NCBI GenBank assembly: GCA_016293915.1
Contig: JAEDCY010000030.1
Span: 1-32,018 of the forward strand
Direction: 5' to 3'
Length of the DNA: 32,018 nt
Origin: Treponema sp.
GTDB lineage: Bacteria; Spirochaetota; Spirochaetia; Treponematales; Treponemataceae
The position numbers and the translations under genes are program-made. Numbering within the stretch: position 1 is the stretch's first letter; the number at the start of each line of letters is the position of its first letter. Of the stretch, positions 13,736-22,068 are shown one piece after another. The notes below the pieces were generated by a model. It was not told the DNA's origin. It worked only from the letters and a program-made list of their open reading frames with translations, and ran no database searches.

Positions 13736-15325
13736 ATGGGTTTTATAAAAACACTTACCGATTTATTCGAATCACTATTTAAGCGTTCCTCACCAGAAGT
13801 CCAAAAAAAGCAGCAGATGAAAAAGCTTGAGCAGGAAATTAGAGAATTCCAGCCATCAATATGCCGTAATGGTATGCTTCTTCCAAATTTTGGTGAGGCT
13901 ATTTATGCCCTTTATAAAAATACCAGACCTTTAGACAATCTGTTTGCCGTAACGGTGAGCCCGAATGATATGCAGCGTCAGCGCCGCTTCGAAGCTCAGC
14001 TTATTGTAACCGGTTACCCGATGAAGGATCAGGAAGTCCTTGAATCTCTTTCTTTTGAAAACCGTAAGGCAGAAGTTCTGGCAGAAAATCAGAATCCTGA
14101 TCGTATTTACTTGCATCAGAGAAAAGAACTTGAACGCCTTATAAAATCCCTCAATACAGATGGATTTAAAAAGATGGATTCAGATCTTCTTTCTTTACGC
14201 CAGCTTGTAGAGTTTTGCCGCTATAATTATACGCCATTCCTTCAGGCTTTTGATGCGAACTTTATTCCTGCTGATTTAATGTATAAACCTAACTATAAGG
14301 AGATTCCTGCTTCTACAGCTCAGAATCTTCTGGAAGATCTTTACTATCAGGCAAGTGGTCTTTCAATTACTACTACTACGGCAGATGCAGTTATTGCACT
14401 GGCTCAACTTCGAAAAGGTTCTGAACTTACAGAAGATGAGAAAAAATCATATCTTGGAAATCTTAAAAAAATCAATTACATACTTACAAAAATCCTTAAT
14501 TCTGAAAAATTAAAAACTCTTATCAGAATGTGTCGCCAGGATCTTGCTTATGAGCCGAATGTTGCTCAGTATTCAGGTTCTCCGCGTCAGGATTTTGCAA
14601 ATATGCTTCAAACCCGCTTTGATGCAGATGAGCAGAGAATTAAAACCGAAATTCAGGACGAGACAATTTCGGATGAAGTTTCGGCTCTTTTTCCGGATAT
14701 TCCGCTTGAAGAAGTTGGATCATATAATCAGTCTTACAATGGGCTTTTGCAGGCAGAAGTTTCTATGGCCTTTAAGTGGATTCTTCCAATGCGTATTCTT
14801 AAAACCTTCCTGCACGTATACCTCCCAGAGGGTGCAAAAGGTCTTTTAAATGATATTGTAATAGAAGGTTTCTTTAATAATCCTGCCTATAAATCAAGTT
14901 TTTCATCTATTGTATTTTCTGCCATTAATGCAGAAAAAGAGATTCTGGAATTTGAGGAATCCTTTGGAGCAGATAAAAAACACAGTATAGCTGTTCTCGA
15001 GAGTTATATAAAAGACAGCAAAAAATATAAAGACTTTTTCAAAAAACTTGAAAAAATGGTTCAGTCAATTAATGATGATGCACATAAGGTTTTACAGGCT
15101 GTTTGTACAAGCCTTGCTTCACTTAGTCGCCAGCTTGGAGAACTTCTTGCAGATGCGAAAAAGCCTTCAAGTGAAATCATCTCAAATCTTAAAGTTCTTA
15201 TGATGTCTTCCAGAAATCGTGATAATACTAACTTCCTTGAATCAAATTACGAAAAATGGAATATATTTTTTGAAATTATGAAAAACTATGTTATTATTAA
15301 TAGTGGTGATATAAAGCATGAGTAA
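13736..15325 (+). CDS. spirochaete protein of unknown function (DUF5312-like)
   Basis: The 529-residue protein has no signal peptide or catalytic motif that I can recognise. It is largely helical, beginning MGFIKTLTDLFESLFKRS and followed by charged coiled stretches (KKQQMKKLEQEIREF; LHQRKELERLIKSL; AEKEILEFEESFG). Its length, start and place in the operon agree with the DUF5312 family known from spirochaetes; that match is from memory. The gene starts 15 bases after dusB with no clear ribosome binding site. Its 3' end overlaps the GGDEF gene by 8 bases, which suggests coupled translation. It may work with the diguanylate cyclase, but only the arrangement supports that. Confidence 0.7.
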   Translation: MGFIKTLTDLFESLFKRSSPEVQKKQQMKKLEQEIREFQPSICRNGMLLPNFGEAIYALYKNTRPLDNLFAVTVSPNDMQRQRRFEAQLIVTGYPMKDQEVLESLSFENRKAEVLAENQNPDRIYLHQRKELERLIKSLNTDGFKKMDSDLLSLRQLVEFCRYNYTPFLQAFDANFIPADLMYKPNYKEIPASTAQNLLEDLYYQASGLSITTTTADAVIALAQLRKGSELTEDEKKSYLGNLKKINYILTKILNSEKLKTLIRMCRQDLAYEPNVAQYSGSPRQDFANMLQTRFDADEQRIKTEIQDETISDEVSALFPDIPLEEVGSYNQSYNGLLQAEVSMAFKWILPMRILKTFLHVYLPEGAKGLLNDIVIEGFFNNPAYKSSFSSIVFSAINAEKEILEFEESFGADKKHSIAVLESYIKDSKKYKDFFKKLEKMVQSINDDAHKVLQAVCTSLASLSRQLGELLADAKKPSSEIISNLKVLMMSSRNRDNTNFLESNYEKWNIFFEIMKNYVIINSGDIKHE

Positions 15326-16439
15326 AAAGAAGATTGAAGACAAAAATGAATCGTCTCAGAAACAGGTTCTCGAACAGACTCTTCAGTACGAAAAGAAGAT
15401 TTATGATCTTGAACAGCTTCTTGATATTGCAAAATCTTTCTGCCAGAATCTTGACTTTAGTAATCTTCTTGAATCCATTGTTTATATTTGTATGGCACAG
15501 ATGCATGTTCTTGGAGCCGAGATTTTTGTCCGCGATTTAATCACTAATGAGAACTTTGTTCTTGAAACCTCAAAAGATTTTCTTTCTGATAAAAAAACAA
15601 TGATTCCGGTGAACACACCGATTGCTTCTATTCTTATATCTGAAGAACGACCACTTACTTTTGATGAACTAAAAAAGAGTTGTGCTGACTGTGAACATAT
15701 TAAAATCCTTGAAGCTTTGAATCCTACTCTGGTTGTTCCTCTTATTCAAAAGAATCACTTGAATGGTATGCTTATTCTTCAGGAACGTATAGCAATTGAA
15801 GATGATGCTTCTTATTCTGAATATGAAATAAATCAGATTATGTCGATTGCGACTCTCGCTTCTGTAGCTATTAATAATGCGGCACTTTTGGAAATGTCTT
15901 CTACAGATATGATGACTCACCTTAAATTAAAGTATTATTTCTTTAATCTTCTTACAGAAGCAATTGATGCGGCATTCCTGAATAAACAGCATATTGCTGT
16001 AATCATGTTTGATATAGACTTTTTTAAGAAGTTTAATGATACCTATGGTCATGAATGCGGCGATTTTGTTTTAAAAAGTGTTGCGGATCTTATTCGTAAA
16101 AATTTACGTGATTCAGATGTTGCCAGCCGTTATGGTGGTGAAGAATTTACAGCACTTTTGATTGATGCTGGAAAAGAAGAGGCTATGATTGTTGCAGACA
16201 GAATTCGTTCTACGATAAATGAGCATGACTTTGTTTATAATAATCAGCATCTTCATGTCACTATTTCCGGTGGTGTTTCTGTTTTTGATGCTGAAACTAA
16301 CCTTGTAAGTTCTCCTAATGAGTTTGTTAATCAGGCTGATCAGGGACTTTATATGTCAAAAAATAATGGAAGAAACCGCGTAACTTTCTTTGAACCTCAG
16401 GGAAATACTTCGCGTAAATCATCAAATGCCAAGAAATAG
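15318..16439 (+). CDS. GAF-GGDEF diguanylate cyclase
   Basis: Diguanylate cyclases make cyclic di-GMP from two GTP. The 373 residues start with a short coiled coil (10-40). A GAF-like sensor follows (about 40-190, LEQLLDIAKSFCQNLDFSNLLESIVYI), then a GGDEF domain (195-360). The active-site loop is GGEEF (273-277), with the metal residue D232 in MFDIDFFKKFND. An RxxD inhibitory site (R264-D267) lies five residues before GGEEF, so product inhibition is expected. There is no membrane segment, so it is cytosolic and probably senses a small ligand or a partner. It overlaps the preceding gene by 8 bases and the rhomboid gene by 14. Confidence 0.93.
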   Translation: MSKKKIEDKNESSQKQVLEQTLQYEKKIYDLEQLLDIAKSFCQNLDFSNLLESIVYICMAQMHVLGAEIFVRDLITNENFVLETSKDFLSDKKTMIPVNTPIASILISEERPLTFDELKKSCADCEHIKILEALNPTLVVPLIQKNHLNGMLILQERIAIEDDASYSEYEINQIMSIATLASVAINNAALLEMSSTDMMTHLKLKYYFFNLLTEAIDAAFLNKQHIAVIMFDIDFFKKFNDTYGHECGDFVLKSVADLIRKNLRDSDVASRYGGEEFTALLIDAGKEEAMIVADRIRSTINEHDFVYNNQHLHVTISGGVSVFDAETNLVSSPNEFVNQADQGLYMSKNNGRNRVTFFEPQGNTSRKSSNAKK

Positions 16440-17085
16440 TTTTATCCTTCGCAGACCGTTTCCTTATGTTTACAGACGTACGGCCCTTTTTATTATTCTC
16501 TTAAATTTTTGTATTTTTGGTCTTCAGTTTGTGTATCCTGAATTGTACAGGTATGTTTTCGTGTATAGTGTAATGAGCCCTAAAGCTGTAGAGCATTATC
16601 ATATGTACTGGCAGTTTATTTCTTATATGTTTATGCATGGAAGTTTTCAGCATGTATTTTTTAATATGCTGGCACTGCTTGTATTCGGATTCAGATTAGA
16701 AAAAGCGATTGGCAGTCGCGAATTTCTGCTTTTTTATTTGTTATGCGGGGCTTTAAGCGGCTTTTTCTCCTTTCTTGTGTATAAATATACAGGACAGATG
16801 AGTGTTCGTTTGTTGGGTGCTAGTGGCGCGGTTTATGCGATTCTTTTTGCATATGCTGTGTTCTTTCCTCGTTCTGTTTTCTTTATCTGGGGAATAATTC
16901 CTGTTCCGGCTCCAATTCTGGTGCTGATTTATGCACTGATTGAACTTGGAAGTCATTTTTTTGGAAGAGGCACAAATGTTGCCCATATGACCCATCTGTT
17001 TGGTTTCTTTGCTGCCTGGCTTTATTTTGTAATAAGAATGGGAATTCATCCTGTAAAAATATGGAAAGACACTTACAAACGTTAA
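16426..17085 (+). CDS. rhomboid-family intramembrane serine protease
   Basis: Rhomboids cut membrane proteins within the bilayer. The 219-residue product has about six membrane segments and the family signature. HGSFQHVFFNM (71-81) carries the HxxxN-type oxyanion region. The nucleophile is S133 in LLGASGAVYAIL. The catalytic His is probably H190 in AHMTHLFGFFAAWLY, where family members read HLGGxxxG. I chose ATG 16426 (MPRNSF), which overlaps the cyclase stop, over a TTG at 16390. No strong ribosome binding site is visible, so translational coupling is likely. It sits in an operon with two exported proteins; whether they are substrates is unknown. Confidence 0.88.
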   Translation: MPRNSFILRRPFPYVYRRTALFIILLNFCIFGLQFVYPELYRYVFVYSVMSPKAVEHYHMYWQFISYMFMHGSFQHVFFNMLALLVFGFRLEKAIGSREFLLFYLLCGALSGFFSFLVYKYTGQMSVRLLGASGAVYAILFAYAVFFPRSVFFIWGIIPVPAPILVLIYALIELGSHFFGRGTNVAHMTHLFGFFAAWLYFVIRMGIHPVKIWKDTYKR

Positions 17086-17756
17086 AAAGATTTATTTTCG
17101 CATTTGTCTTTGCTGGTTTTTCGCTTTTTTCACAGACTCCATCCGTTATTCGTAATATCAGGCTTCCTTTGTGGGCAGAACTTGATGCTTATCCGGGGCT
17201 GGAGCTTTCTGCAGATGAAAATTCGGGGCAATTTGATTTTCCTGTTTCTCAAATGCGTAGAATTGCACCCTTTATTATTTCAGGAATGGTTTACGGGTGG
17301 AATTTTGTTTATGTTCCTTATGACAAAGCCCGCGGAGTTGATGAGTATCTGGAAGTAACAGAGATTGTTTCTTCTGATGTAATAAAAGGCGGCATAAAAT
17401 ATACATCTCCCTGGATCAGCGAAAATAATCTGAATTGTTGGGTTGAATATGTTCGAACTGATTCTCAGGTTCAGACTTATAATTTGTGGAAATCAATAAA
17501 AAATCCTGTAATTGGTGGAATAGGATATGCATCTGTTGAAAAAGGCTTTGATGGCATAGAAGAAGCTGCCAGGGAATCATTAAAAGATGCAATAAGAAAT
17601 TATTACAGAAAAGTAATCAAAAATAAGCCAAAAGAAATAACAGGTTCTGTTTTGATTCGTGATTTTCCAACTTTAGGAATCACCTCTGGCCGTTATGTAA
17701 TAAATCTTGATTTTTTCTTAGAATGCGGTAGAATAGTAGAGTATAGTGTTTACTAG
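17061..17756 (+). CDS. exported protein of unknown function, 231 aa
   Basis: I do not recognise this family. The start MERHLQTLKRFIFAFVFAGFSLFS is a signal peptide with likely cleavage near residue 24, before QTP. The mature part has tidy strands and helices, including FDFPVSQMRRIAPFIISGMVYGW, a polar centre, and a helical AARESLKDAIRNYYRKVIKN (about 180-198). There is no lipobox. The start overlaps the rhomboid gene by 25 bases. The next gene also encodes a small exported protein, so the two may act together in the periplasm. Confidence 0.75.
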   Translation: MERHLQTLKRFIFAFVFAGFSLFSQTPSVIRNIRLPLWAELDAYPGLELSADENSGQFDFPVSQMRRIAPFIISGMVYGWNFVYVPYDKARGVDEYLEVTEIVSSDVIKGGIKYTSPWISENNLNCWVEYVRTDSQVQTYNLWKSIKNPVIGGIGYASVEKGFDGIEEAARESLKDAIRNYYRKVIKNKPKEITGSVLIRDFPTLGITSGRYVINLDFFLECGRIVEYSVY

Positions 17757-17768
17757 AGAGGTGATTTT

Positions 17769-18212
17769 ATGAAGAAGATATTAACTTTGTTAGCAGTTTT
17801 CACAGTTCTTTTTGGTTCATTATTTGCTGAAACTATTGGTGATAATCCGGAAGATCCATTTGAAAGAGACAGATGGGAGCGCGAAAAGCTTACAACTCAG
17901 GTATATAATTTAGTTCTAAAAGATGCTTATGCAGAACTTGGTTTGAAAGAATCTGAAATTGATAAAAATGCAACAATAAAAGCTGAGTATATGCCTATGC
18001 ATGATGAGATTCGTATTTATTATGATACATTGTATGTTACCTTTGCAGAAGGTGAAGCAATGAATGCAGTTATGGCTTATGTTCAGAAATTTATCAGAGA
18101 TAATAAATATTTCCAGTATAAATATATGGAGAAGGACAAGACAAAGCCTTACAAGGATGACCGCAAGCAGAGAAAGGTTGTTTATTCTTCACATATAAAA
18201 TTAGTTCGCTAA
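17769..18212 (+). CDS. small exported protein of unknown function, 147 aa
   Basis: The family is not recognised. A clean signal peptide (MKKILTLLAVFTVLFGSLFA, cleavage before ETIG) precedes a 127-residue, highly charged mature protein. It has a central EYMPMHDEIRIYYDTLYVTF strand region and a basic tail (KPYKDDRKQRKVV). ATG 17769 has the ribosome binding site GAGAGGTG 6 bases upstream. It is the last gene of the dusB operon, 12 bases after the previous stop, and is followed by a strong terminator. Confidence 0.78.
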   Translation: MKKILTLLAVFTVLFGSLFAETIGDNPEDPFERDRWEREKLTTQVYNLVLKDAYAELGLKESEIDKNATIKAEYMPMHDEIRIYYDTLYVTFAEGEAMNAVMAYVQKFIRDNKYFQYKYMEKDKTKPYKDDRKQRKVVYSSHIKLVR

Positions 18213-18247
18213 CCTATTTAGTATTTCTTTGAAATATTGTAAAATAG

Positions 18248-18282
18248 AAGCTGGTATGATTATATTCATGCCGGCTTTTTTA
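18248..18282 (+). terminator. rho-independent terminator of the dusB operon
   Basis: AAGCTGGTATGA (18248-18259) pairs with TCATGCCGGCTT (18266-18277), 12 pairs including two G-U, around a 6-base loop. A T tract runs to 18281. Confidence 0.88.
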
Positions 18283-18286
18283 TTAT

Positions 18287-18386
18287 GTCATTGCGGACTT
18301 GATATGTCATTCAGAACATGATATGTCATTCCGAACTAGTTTCGGAATCTCATCAAATACAGATGCTGAAACAAGTTCAGCATGAC
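18287..18386. repeat. tandemly expanded bipartite repeat before pheS
   Basis: Two 19-base units beginning GTCATT (18287-18305, 18306-18324) precede the short left hairpin ATTCCGAACTAGTTTCGGAAT. The family A hairpin follows (18363-18386). As at 8282, only the left edge of the element is multiplied, here with a different unit length. Confidence 0.8.
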
Positions 18387-18412
18387 GATATGTATAAGCA
18401 AGGATAATCAAA

Positions 18413-19969
18413 ATGGACGTAAAAAACATCATTAAAAATCTTCATCCGCTTGAAATTAAAGTTTTGTTAAAGTATTCAGATAAGGATGAACTTACTTCAG
18501 AAAAACTTCAGAAGGATCTTGAATATAAGGAAGGTCACGCAAATCAGGCTTTCTCATGGCTTTCTGGAAAATCACTCTTAAAAGAGATTCGCCGTACACC
18601 TCATACATTCTTTGAAATTACAGAAATGGGCCGCAAACTTGCAGAAACAGGCACTGTAGAAGAGCGCATGATAAACTTCCTTAAGGATAAGGGTGCTCAC
18701 ACTATGCCGGAAATTGCTGCCGGAGTTGGACTTGAACAGAAGGACGTAGGTTCTGCTTTTGGTCCGCTTGTAAAAGACGGTGTTCTTAAAATGAATGCAG
18801 AAAAGAAGGTTGAATACACTGGTGCTGCTCTTCCTGAGCGTATTAAGGCAACTATGGAGCTTGTAAGAAAAGCTATTTCTGCTGATGGTGGCCTTCTTAA
18901 TAAAGATGATTTGTCTGCAGCTGAAATTTCAGCTATGGACGGTCTTGCTAAAAAGCGCGGTGCCACAGATTCTCCTTTCAAAATGATTGAACGCGAGACT
19001 GTTTTCTATAAATTGCTGAATGGTTTTGAGGCTGTTCGCGATGCGTTAAAGTCTGCTGGTGTAACTGGTAACGAAATTGGTGAAATTACTCCAAAAATGC
19101 TTGCATCAGGAGAATGGAAAAACGGAACTTTCCGTGGTTACAACATTGCAATTCCACCTGCTCGTATTATTCCTGGCCGTACAAACCCATACGTTCAGTT
19201 CCTTGAGTCTGTAAAAGACAAGCTTTGTTCTCTTGGTTTCCAGGAGTTTGATGGTCCGCTTGTAGAAACAGAATTCTGGAATGGTGATGCATTGTTTATG
19301 CCTCAGTTCCATGCTGCCCGCGATATTCATGATGTATACCGCATTAAAAATCCTACACATGCAAAATTTATTGAAGAACCATATTTGAGCAATGTAAAAG
19401 CTGCCCACGAAACTGGTGGAAACACTGGTAGCCGTGGCTGGAACTACACTTTTGATAATGAGTTCACACGCCGCCTTATTTTGCGCTCACAGGGAACTGT
19501 TTTGTCGGCTCATCAGTTGCACAAGGCTGAAGTTCCTGGTAAATACTTTGGTATTGCCCGCTGTTTCCGCTACGACAAGGTAGATGCTACACACCTTTCT
19601 GACTTCTATCAGACAGAAGGTATTATTGCAGGAAACGACGTAACTTTGCGTGACCTTCTTGGTATGCTCAAGATGTTCGCCACAGAAATTGCCGGAGCAG
19701 AAGAAGTTAAATACGTACCTGGTTACTTCCCGTTCACAGAGCCTTCTATCGAAGTTCATATCAAACACCCTGTTTTGGGTTGGTTCGAGCTTGGAGGTTC
19801 AGGTATTTTCCGTCCGGAAGTTACAAAGGCTATGGGGCTTGATTGTCCTGTTCTTGCCTGGGGTATTGGTATTGACCGTATGGCATTGATGGCACTTGGA
19901 CTTAATGACCTTAGACAATTATTCTGTGAAGATATTGAGATGGTACGTCTTCGCAAGGCTAAATACTAG
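18413..19969 (+). CDS. pheS: phenylalanyl-tRNA synthetase alpha chain, archaeal/eukaryotic type
   Basis: PheS is the catalytic subunit that charges tRNA-Phe, in a complex with PheT. At 518 residues it is much longer than the usual bacterial PheS (about 330). Its N-terminus holds winged-helix-like modules (LHPLEIKVLLKYS; HANQAFSWLSGKSLLKEI; TMPEIAAGVGLEQKDVGSAF), as in archaeal and eukaryotic enzymes. The class II core follows: HAARDIHDVYRI, QGTVLSAHQLH, GIARCFRYDKVDATHLSDFYQTEG, PSIEVHIKHP, and motif 3 LAWGIGIDRMALM. Spirochaetes are known to carry this type, probably by ancient transfer. ATG 18413 has AAGGA 8 bases upstream. pheT is not adjacent. A divergent second copy of its last 15 codons lies downstream. 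Confidence 0.95.
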   Translation: MDVKNIIKNLHPLEIKVLLKYSDKDELTSEKLQKDLEYKEGHANQAFSWLSGKSLLKEIRRTPHTFFEITEMGRKLAETGTVEERMINFLKDKGAHTMPEIAAGVGLEQKDVGSAFGPLVKDGVLKMNAEKKVEYTGAALPERIKATMELVRKAISADGGLLNKDDLSAAEISAMDGLAKKRGATDSPFKMIERETVFYKLLNGFEAVRDALKSAGVTGNEIGEITPKMLASGEWKNGTFRGYNIAIPPARIIPGRTNPYVQFLESVKDKLCSLGFQEFDGPLVETEFWNGDALFMPQFHAARDIHDVYRIKNPTHAKFIEEPYLSNVKAAHETGGNTGSRGWNYTFDNEFTRRLILRSQGTVLSAHQLHKAEVPGKYFGIARCFRYDKVDATHLSDFYQTEGIIAGNDVTLRDLLGMLKMFATEIAGAEEVKYVPGYFPFTEPSIEVHIKHPVLGWFELGGSGIFRPEVTKAMGLDCPVLAWGIGIDRMALMALGLNDLRQLFCEDIEMVRLRKAKY

Positions 19970-19978
19970 ATCATGAAT

Positions 19979-20068
19979 GAGTCGCCCGATGAATCGGGCT
20001 CTGAGCCTTTCTTTCGATGAACCTAAACAAACCCTTGCGGCTTTGTTTTTAACGGTTCTTCGATTGTA
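19979..20068. repeat. two hairpin elements between pheS and its 3' remnant
   Basis: The first hairpin is built on GCCCGAT and ATCGGGC. The second, longer one pairs AGCCTTTC..CGATGAACC with GGTTCTTCG..GTAGGC around an inner AAACAAA/TTTGTTT stem. It ends just before the pheS-like remnant. Neither matches families A to E. Confidence 0.55.
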
Positions 20069-20074
20069 GGCATC

Positions 20075-20119
20075 TGCGAGGATATTGAGAAAGTAAGACT
20101 TAGAAAAGCTAAGTTCTAA
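20075..20119 (+). pseudogene. divergent duplicate of the last 15 codons of pheS
   Basis: Bases 20075-20119 encode CEDIEKVRLRKAKF and stop. The intact pheS ends CEDIEMVRLRKAKY and stop (19925-19969). Many of the base differences are synonymous, so this is a related allele, not a recent copy. Upstream of the Cys codon the similarity to pheS stops. It could mark a past integration or allele exchange at the pheS 3' end. Confidence 0.8.
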
Positions 20120-20148
20120 TAGATGCTGAAACAAGTTCAGCATGATGA

Positions 20149-20255
20149 CGGTGGTTTCGATACGCCCTTCGGGCTACTCAACCACCATATGTTTAGTAAA
20201 GAGCGGTGGTTGAGTGCTTCGCGAAGCGAAGTGTATCGAAACCACCGTTTTTTTT
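20149..20255. terminator. inverted family D repeats ending in a T tract
   Basis: Family D copies at 20149-20186 and 20204-20247 face each other. The second pairs CGGTGGTTGAGTGCTTCGCG with its complement up to TATCGAAACCACCG and is followed by eight T (20248-20255). It can serve as terminator for pheS. Family A precedes it at 20123-20144. Confidence 0.65.
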
Positions 20256-20847
20256 ATGCTTTGAAAAGATCTACTGTCGTATTAAGGGCGGCGCGGACAT
20301 CGGCTACATCATCCTTGTTCAAGACTGCAATGCGGAAAATTGCGGATTCGAGCAGACCGTAGAGAGTATCGTTGATATCTTTTACGTTGATTTCCTTAAA
20401 TTCTTTTGACTGAATGCCCCTAATAAGAATTGTGCTTAAAAGGTGTCGCAAACGGATTACTCTGCGGAGAACTCTTTCATTTGTATCAACTCCAGATTTT
20501 TTTAGCTGCATCAGATAGTTCAAAAGAACACTGAAAAGTTTTTTATTGCTTTCAATTGAGTCTGCAAGTGTAGAGAGAACTTTTCTTAAAGACAGCTCTG
20601 CATTCAGACTTGAAGTATTCATGATTTTTTTTAGTGAAATTTCCAGTTCGTCCAGAAGTTCTTTTATTGACCCCAGAAAGATTTCATGTTTATTTTTAAA
20701 GTAAATGTAAAGAGTTGTACGGGTGATTCCGCAGCGGTCGGCAATTTTCTGGAAAGTAGCATCTTCGTAGCCTTCTTCAATAAAAACATCGAGAGACTTT
20801 TGTAATATTTCCTGCTTTCGTTTGTCGTGCTCTACAACAATTGCCAT
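20254..20847 (-). CDS. TetR/AcrR-family transcriptional regulator
   Basis: The 197-residue protein has the typical N-terminal helix-turn-helix: RKQEILQKSLDVFIEEGYED, then ATFQKIADRCGITRTTLYIYFKNKHEIF (about 30-57). A helical ligand-binding and dimer domain follows with no recognisable ligand motif. Members repress promoters until a small molecule binds. It starts 12 bases after rlmL with a strong AAGGAG site, so it is co-transcribed with rlmL. Its target is not clear. A perfect TetR-like operator palindrome lies at 27773-27788, 7 kb away, but no copy is seen before its own operon. Confidence 0.92.
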   Translation of the reverse strand: MAIVVEHDKRKQEILQKSLDVFIEEGYEDATFQKIADRCGITRTTLYIYFKNKHEIFLGSIKELLDELEISLKKIMNTSSLNAELSLRKVLSTLADSIESNKKLFSVLLNYLMQLKKSGVDTNERVLRRVIRLRHLLSTILIRGIQSKEFKEINVKDINDTLYGLLESAIFRIAVLNKDDVADVRAALNTTVDLFKA

Positions 20848-20859
20848 TTAGCTTTCTCC

Positions 20860-22017
20860 TTATCTTCGGTAAATATAAAATGAAGTATCAAGATTTCCGG
20901 CCTTAATTTTCTTAATTGCCGAAGTTTTATGACCAAAGTTTTCCTGAAAATCAGGATTTGATGTAATAATACCAATATCCCAGCCGTTAAAATCAGTCCA
21001 GAGACTCTGCATTTTTTTGTATAACTCACGAGCCTGATCTGCATCGCCAAGGCGTTCACCGTATGGAGGATTACAGAGAAGAAGACCTTCATCATAAGGA
21101 GCTTCCAGATCTGCAAAATCAGACTGAATAAAATCTGGGCGAGGAATATGTGCACTTATGTCGATGGATTTTAAAGCACGGCCAGCCATAACACAGGCGT
21201 ACTCGGCGTTTTTACGGGCACGCTCTACTGCGGCATCATCGATATCAGAACCGGTAATACGAACTTCTACATCTGTGCGGATTTTGGCAGCCTCTTCGGC
21301 TTTTATTTCCTTTGCGCGTTCCGCATTAAAAATCGGCAGATTTTCCAAAGCAAAGCGGCGGCCGAACCCTGGAGCAACATTGAAGGCGTAAAGAGTTGCT
21401 TCAATTGCAATGGTTCCCGAGCCGCAGAAAGGGTCGTGAAGTGGGGTTTTACGTCTCCACATCATCTCTTGAAGAAGGGTAGCGGCAAGAGTTTCGCGGA
21501 GGGGAGCAATACCACCGTCTACGCGATAGCCTCTCTTATGAAGAGGGAGACCTGATAAATCCAGAAGCACTAAAACCTTGTTTTCATCTACATAAACACG
21601 AATATCACTCTGTTCGCCTGATTCAGGCATGGAAGACATTTTCCATACATCACCAAGTTTTGTATAAATTGCTTTATGAACAATTCCCTGAATTGAGTGT
21701 TCTGAATTCAGTTTACTTTTGTAGGTTCGAACTTTATCAACAACAACGCGAGAATCTTTATTTAAATAATCCTGCCAGTCTATTGCGTAAGTACCATCAT
21801 AGAGTGCGTCAAAATCAAGGGCATTATATTCTGCCAGTTGCAGGTAAACTCGGTCTGCTGTACGCAGGCAAAGATTTGCTTTAAAAAGAGCGTCATCATC
21901 ACCAAGAAAACTTACGCGTCCTGGTGCATTTCCATTGAGTTTATAACCTAAATGTTTAATTTCGTTACCGAGAATTCGCTCGGCTCCAACAGCGCATAAA
22001 GCGACCAGAGTATTCAT
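20860..22017 (-). CDS. rlmL: 23S rRNA guanine-N2 methyltransferase, RlmL/YpsC type
   Basis: The 385-residue enzyme probably makes N2-methylguanine in 23S rRNA (the RlmL family modifies G2445 in E. coli numbering). The order is a THUMP-containing RNA-binding region (about 1-155), the linker GLPLHKRGYR, motif I LHDPFCGSGTIAIEA (193-207), an acid after GSDID (257-261), and the catalytic NPPY motif (316-319, LLCNPPYGER). It lacks the second RlmK methyltransferase of the fused E. coli protein, as in YpsC of Gram-positives. ATG 22017 has no ribosome binding site but a promoter 9 bases upstream. tetR follows in the same operon. Confidence 0.9.
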   Translation of the reverse strand: MNTLVALCAVGAERILGNEIKHLGYKLNGNAPGRVSFLGDDDALFKANLCLRTADRVYLQLAEYNALDFDALYDGTYAIDWQDYLNKDSRVVVDKVRTYKSKLNSEHSIQGIVHKAIYTKLGDVWKMSSMPESGEQSDIRVYVDENKVLVLLDLSGLPLHKRGYRVDGGIAPLRETLAATLLQEMMWRRKTPLHDPFCGSGTIAIEATLYAFNVAPGFGRRFALENLPIFNAERAKEIKAEEAAKIRTDVEVRITGSDIDDAAVERARKNAEYACVMAGRALKSIDISAHIPRPDFIQSDFADLEAPYDEGLLLCNPPYGERLGDADQARELYKKMQSLWTDFNGWDIGIITSNPDFQENFGHKTSAIKKIKAGNLDTSFYIYRR

Positions 22018-22026
22018 ACTGGTCTA

Positions 22027-22055
22027 AAAATACCATTTTTACATATCTTGTTCAA
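22027..22055 (-). promoter_or_regulatory. rlmL promoter, near-leaderless
   Basis: TTGAAC (22055-22050), a 17-base spacer ending TGG, and TATTTT (22032-22027) sit 9 bases before ATG 22017. The predicted leader is about 3 bases, with no Shine-Dalgarno sequence. Confidence 0.5.
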
Positions 22056-22068
22056 TTGTCAGAATAAA

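Noticed and set aside
20123..20362. Small plus-strand gene starting MLKQVQHDDGG
   Set aside because: It is encoded by family A and D repeats and runs antisense into tetR.
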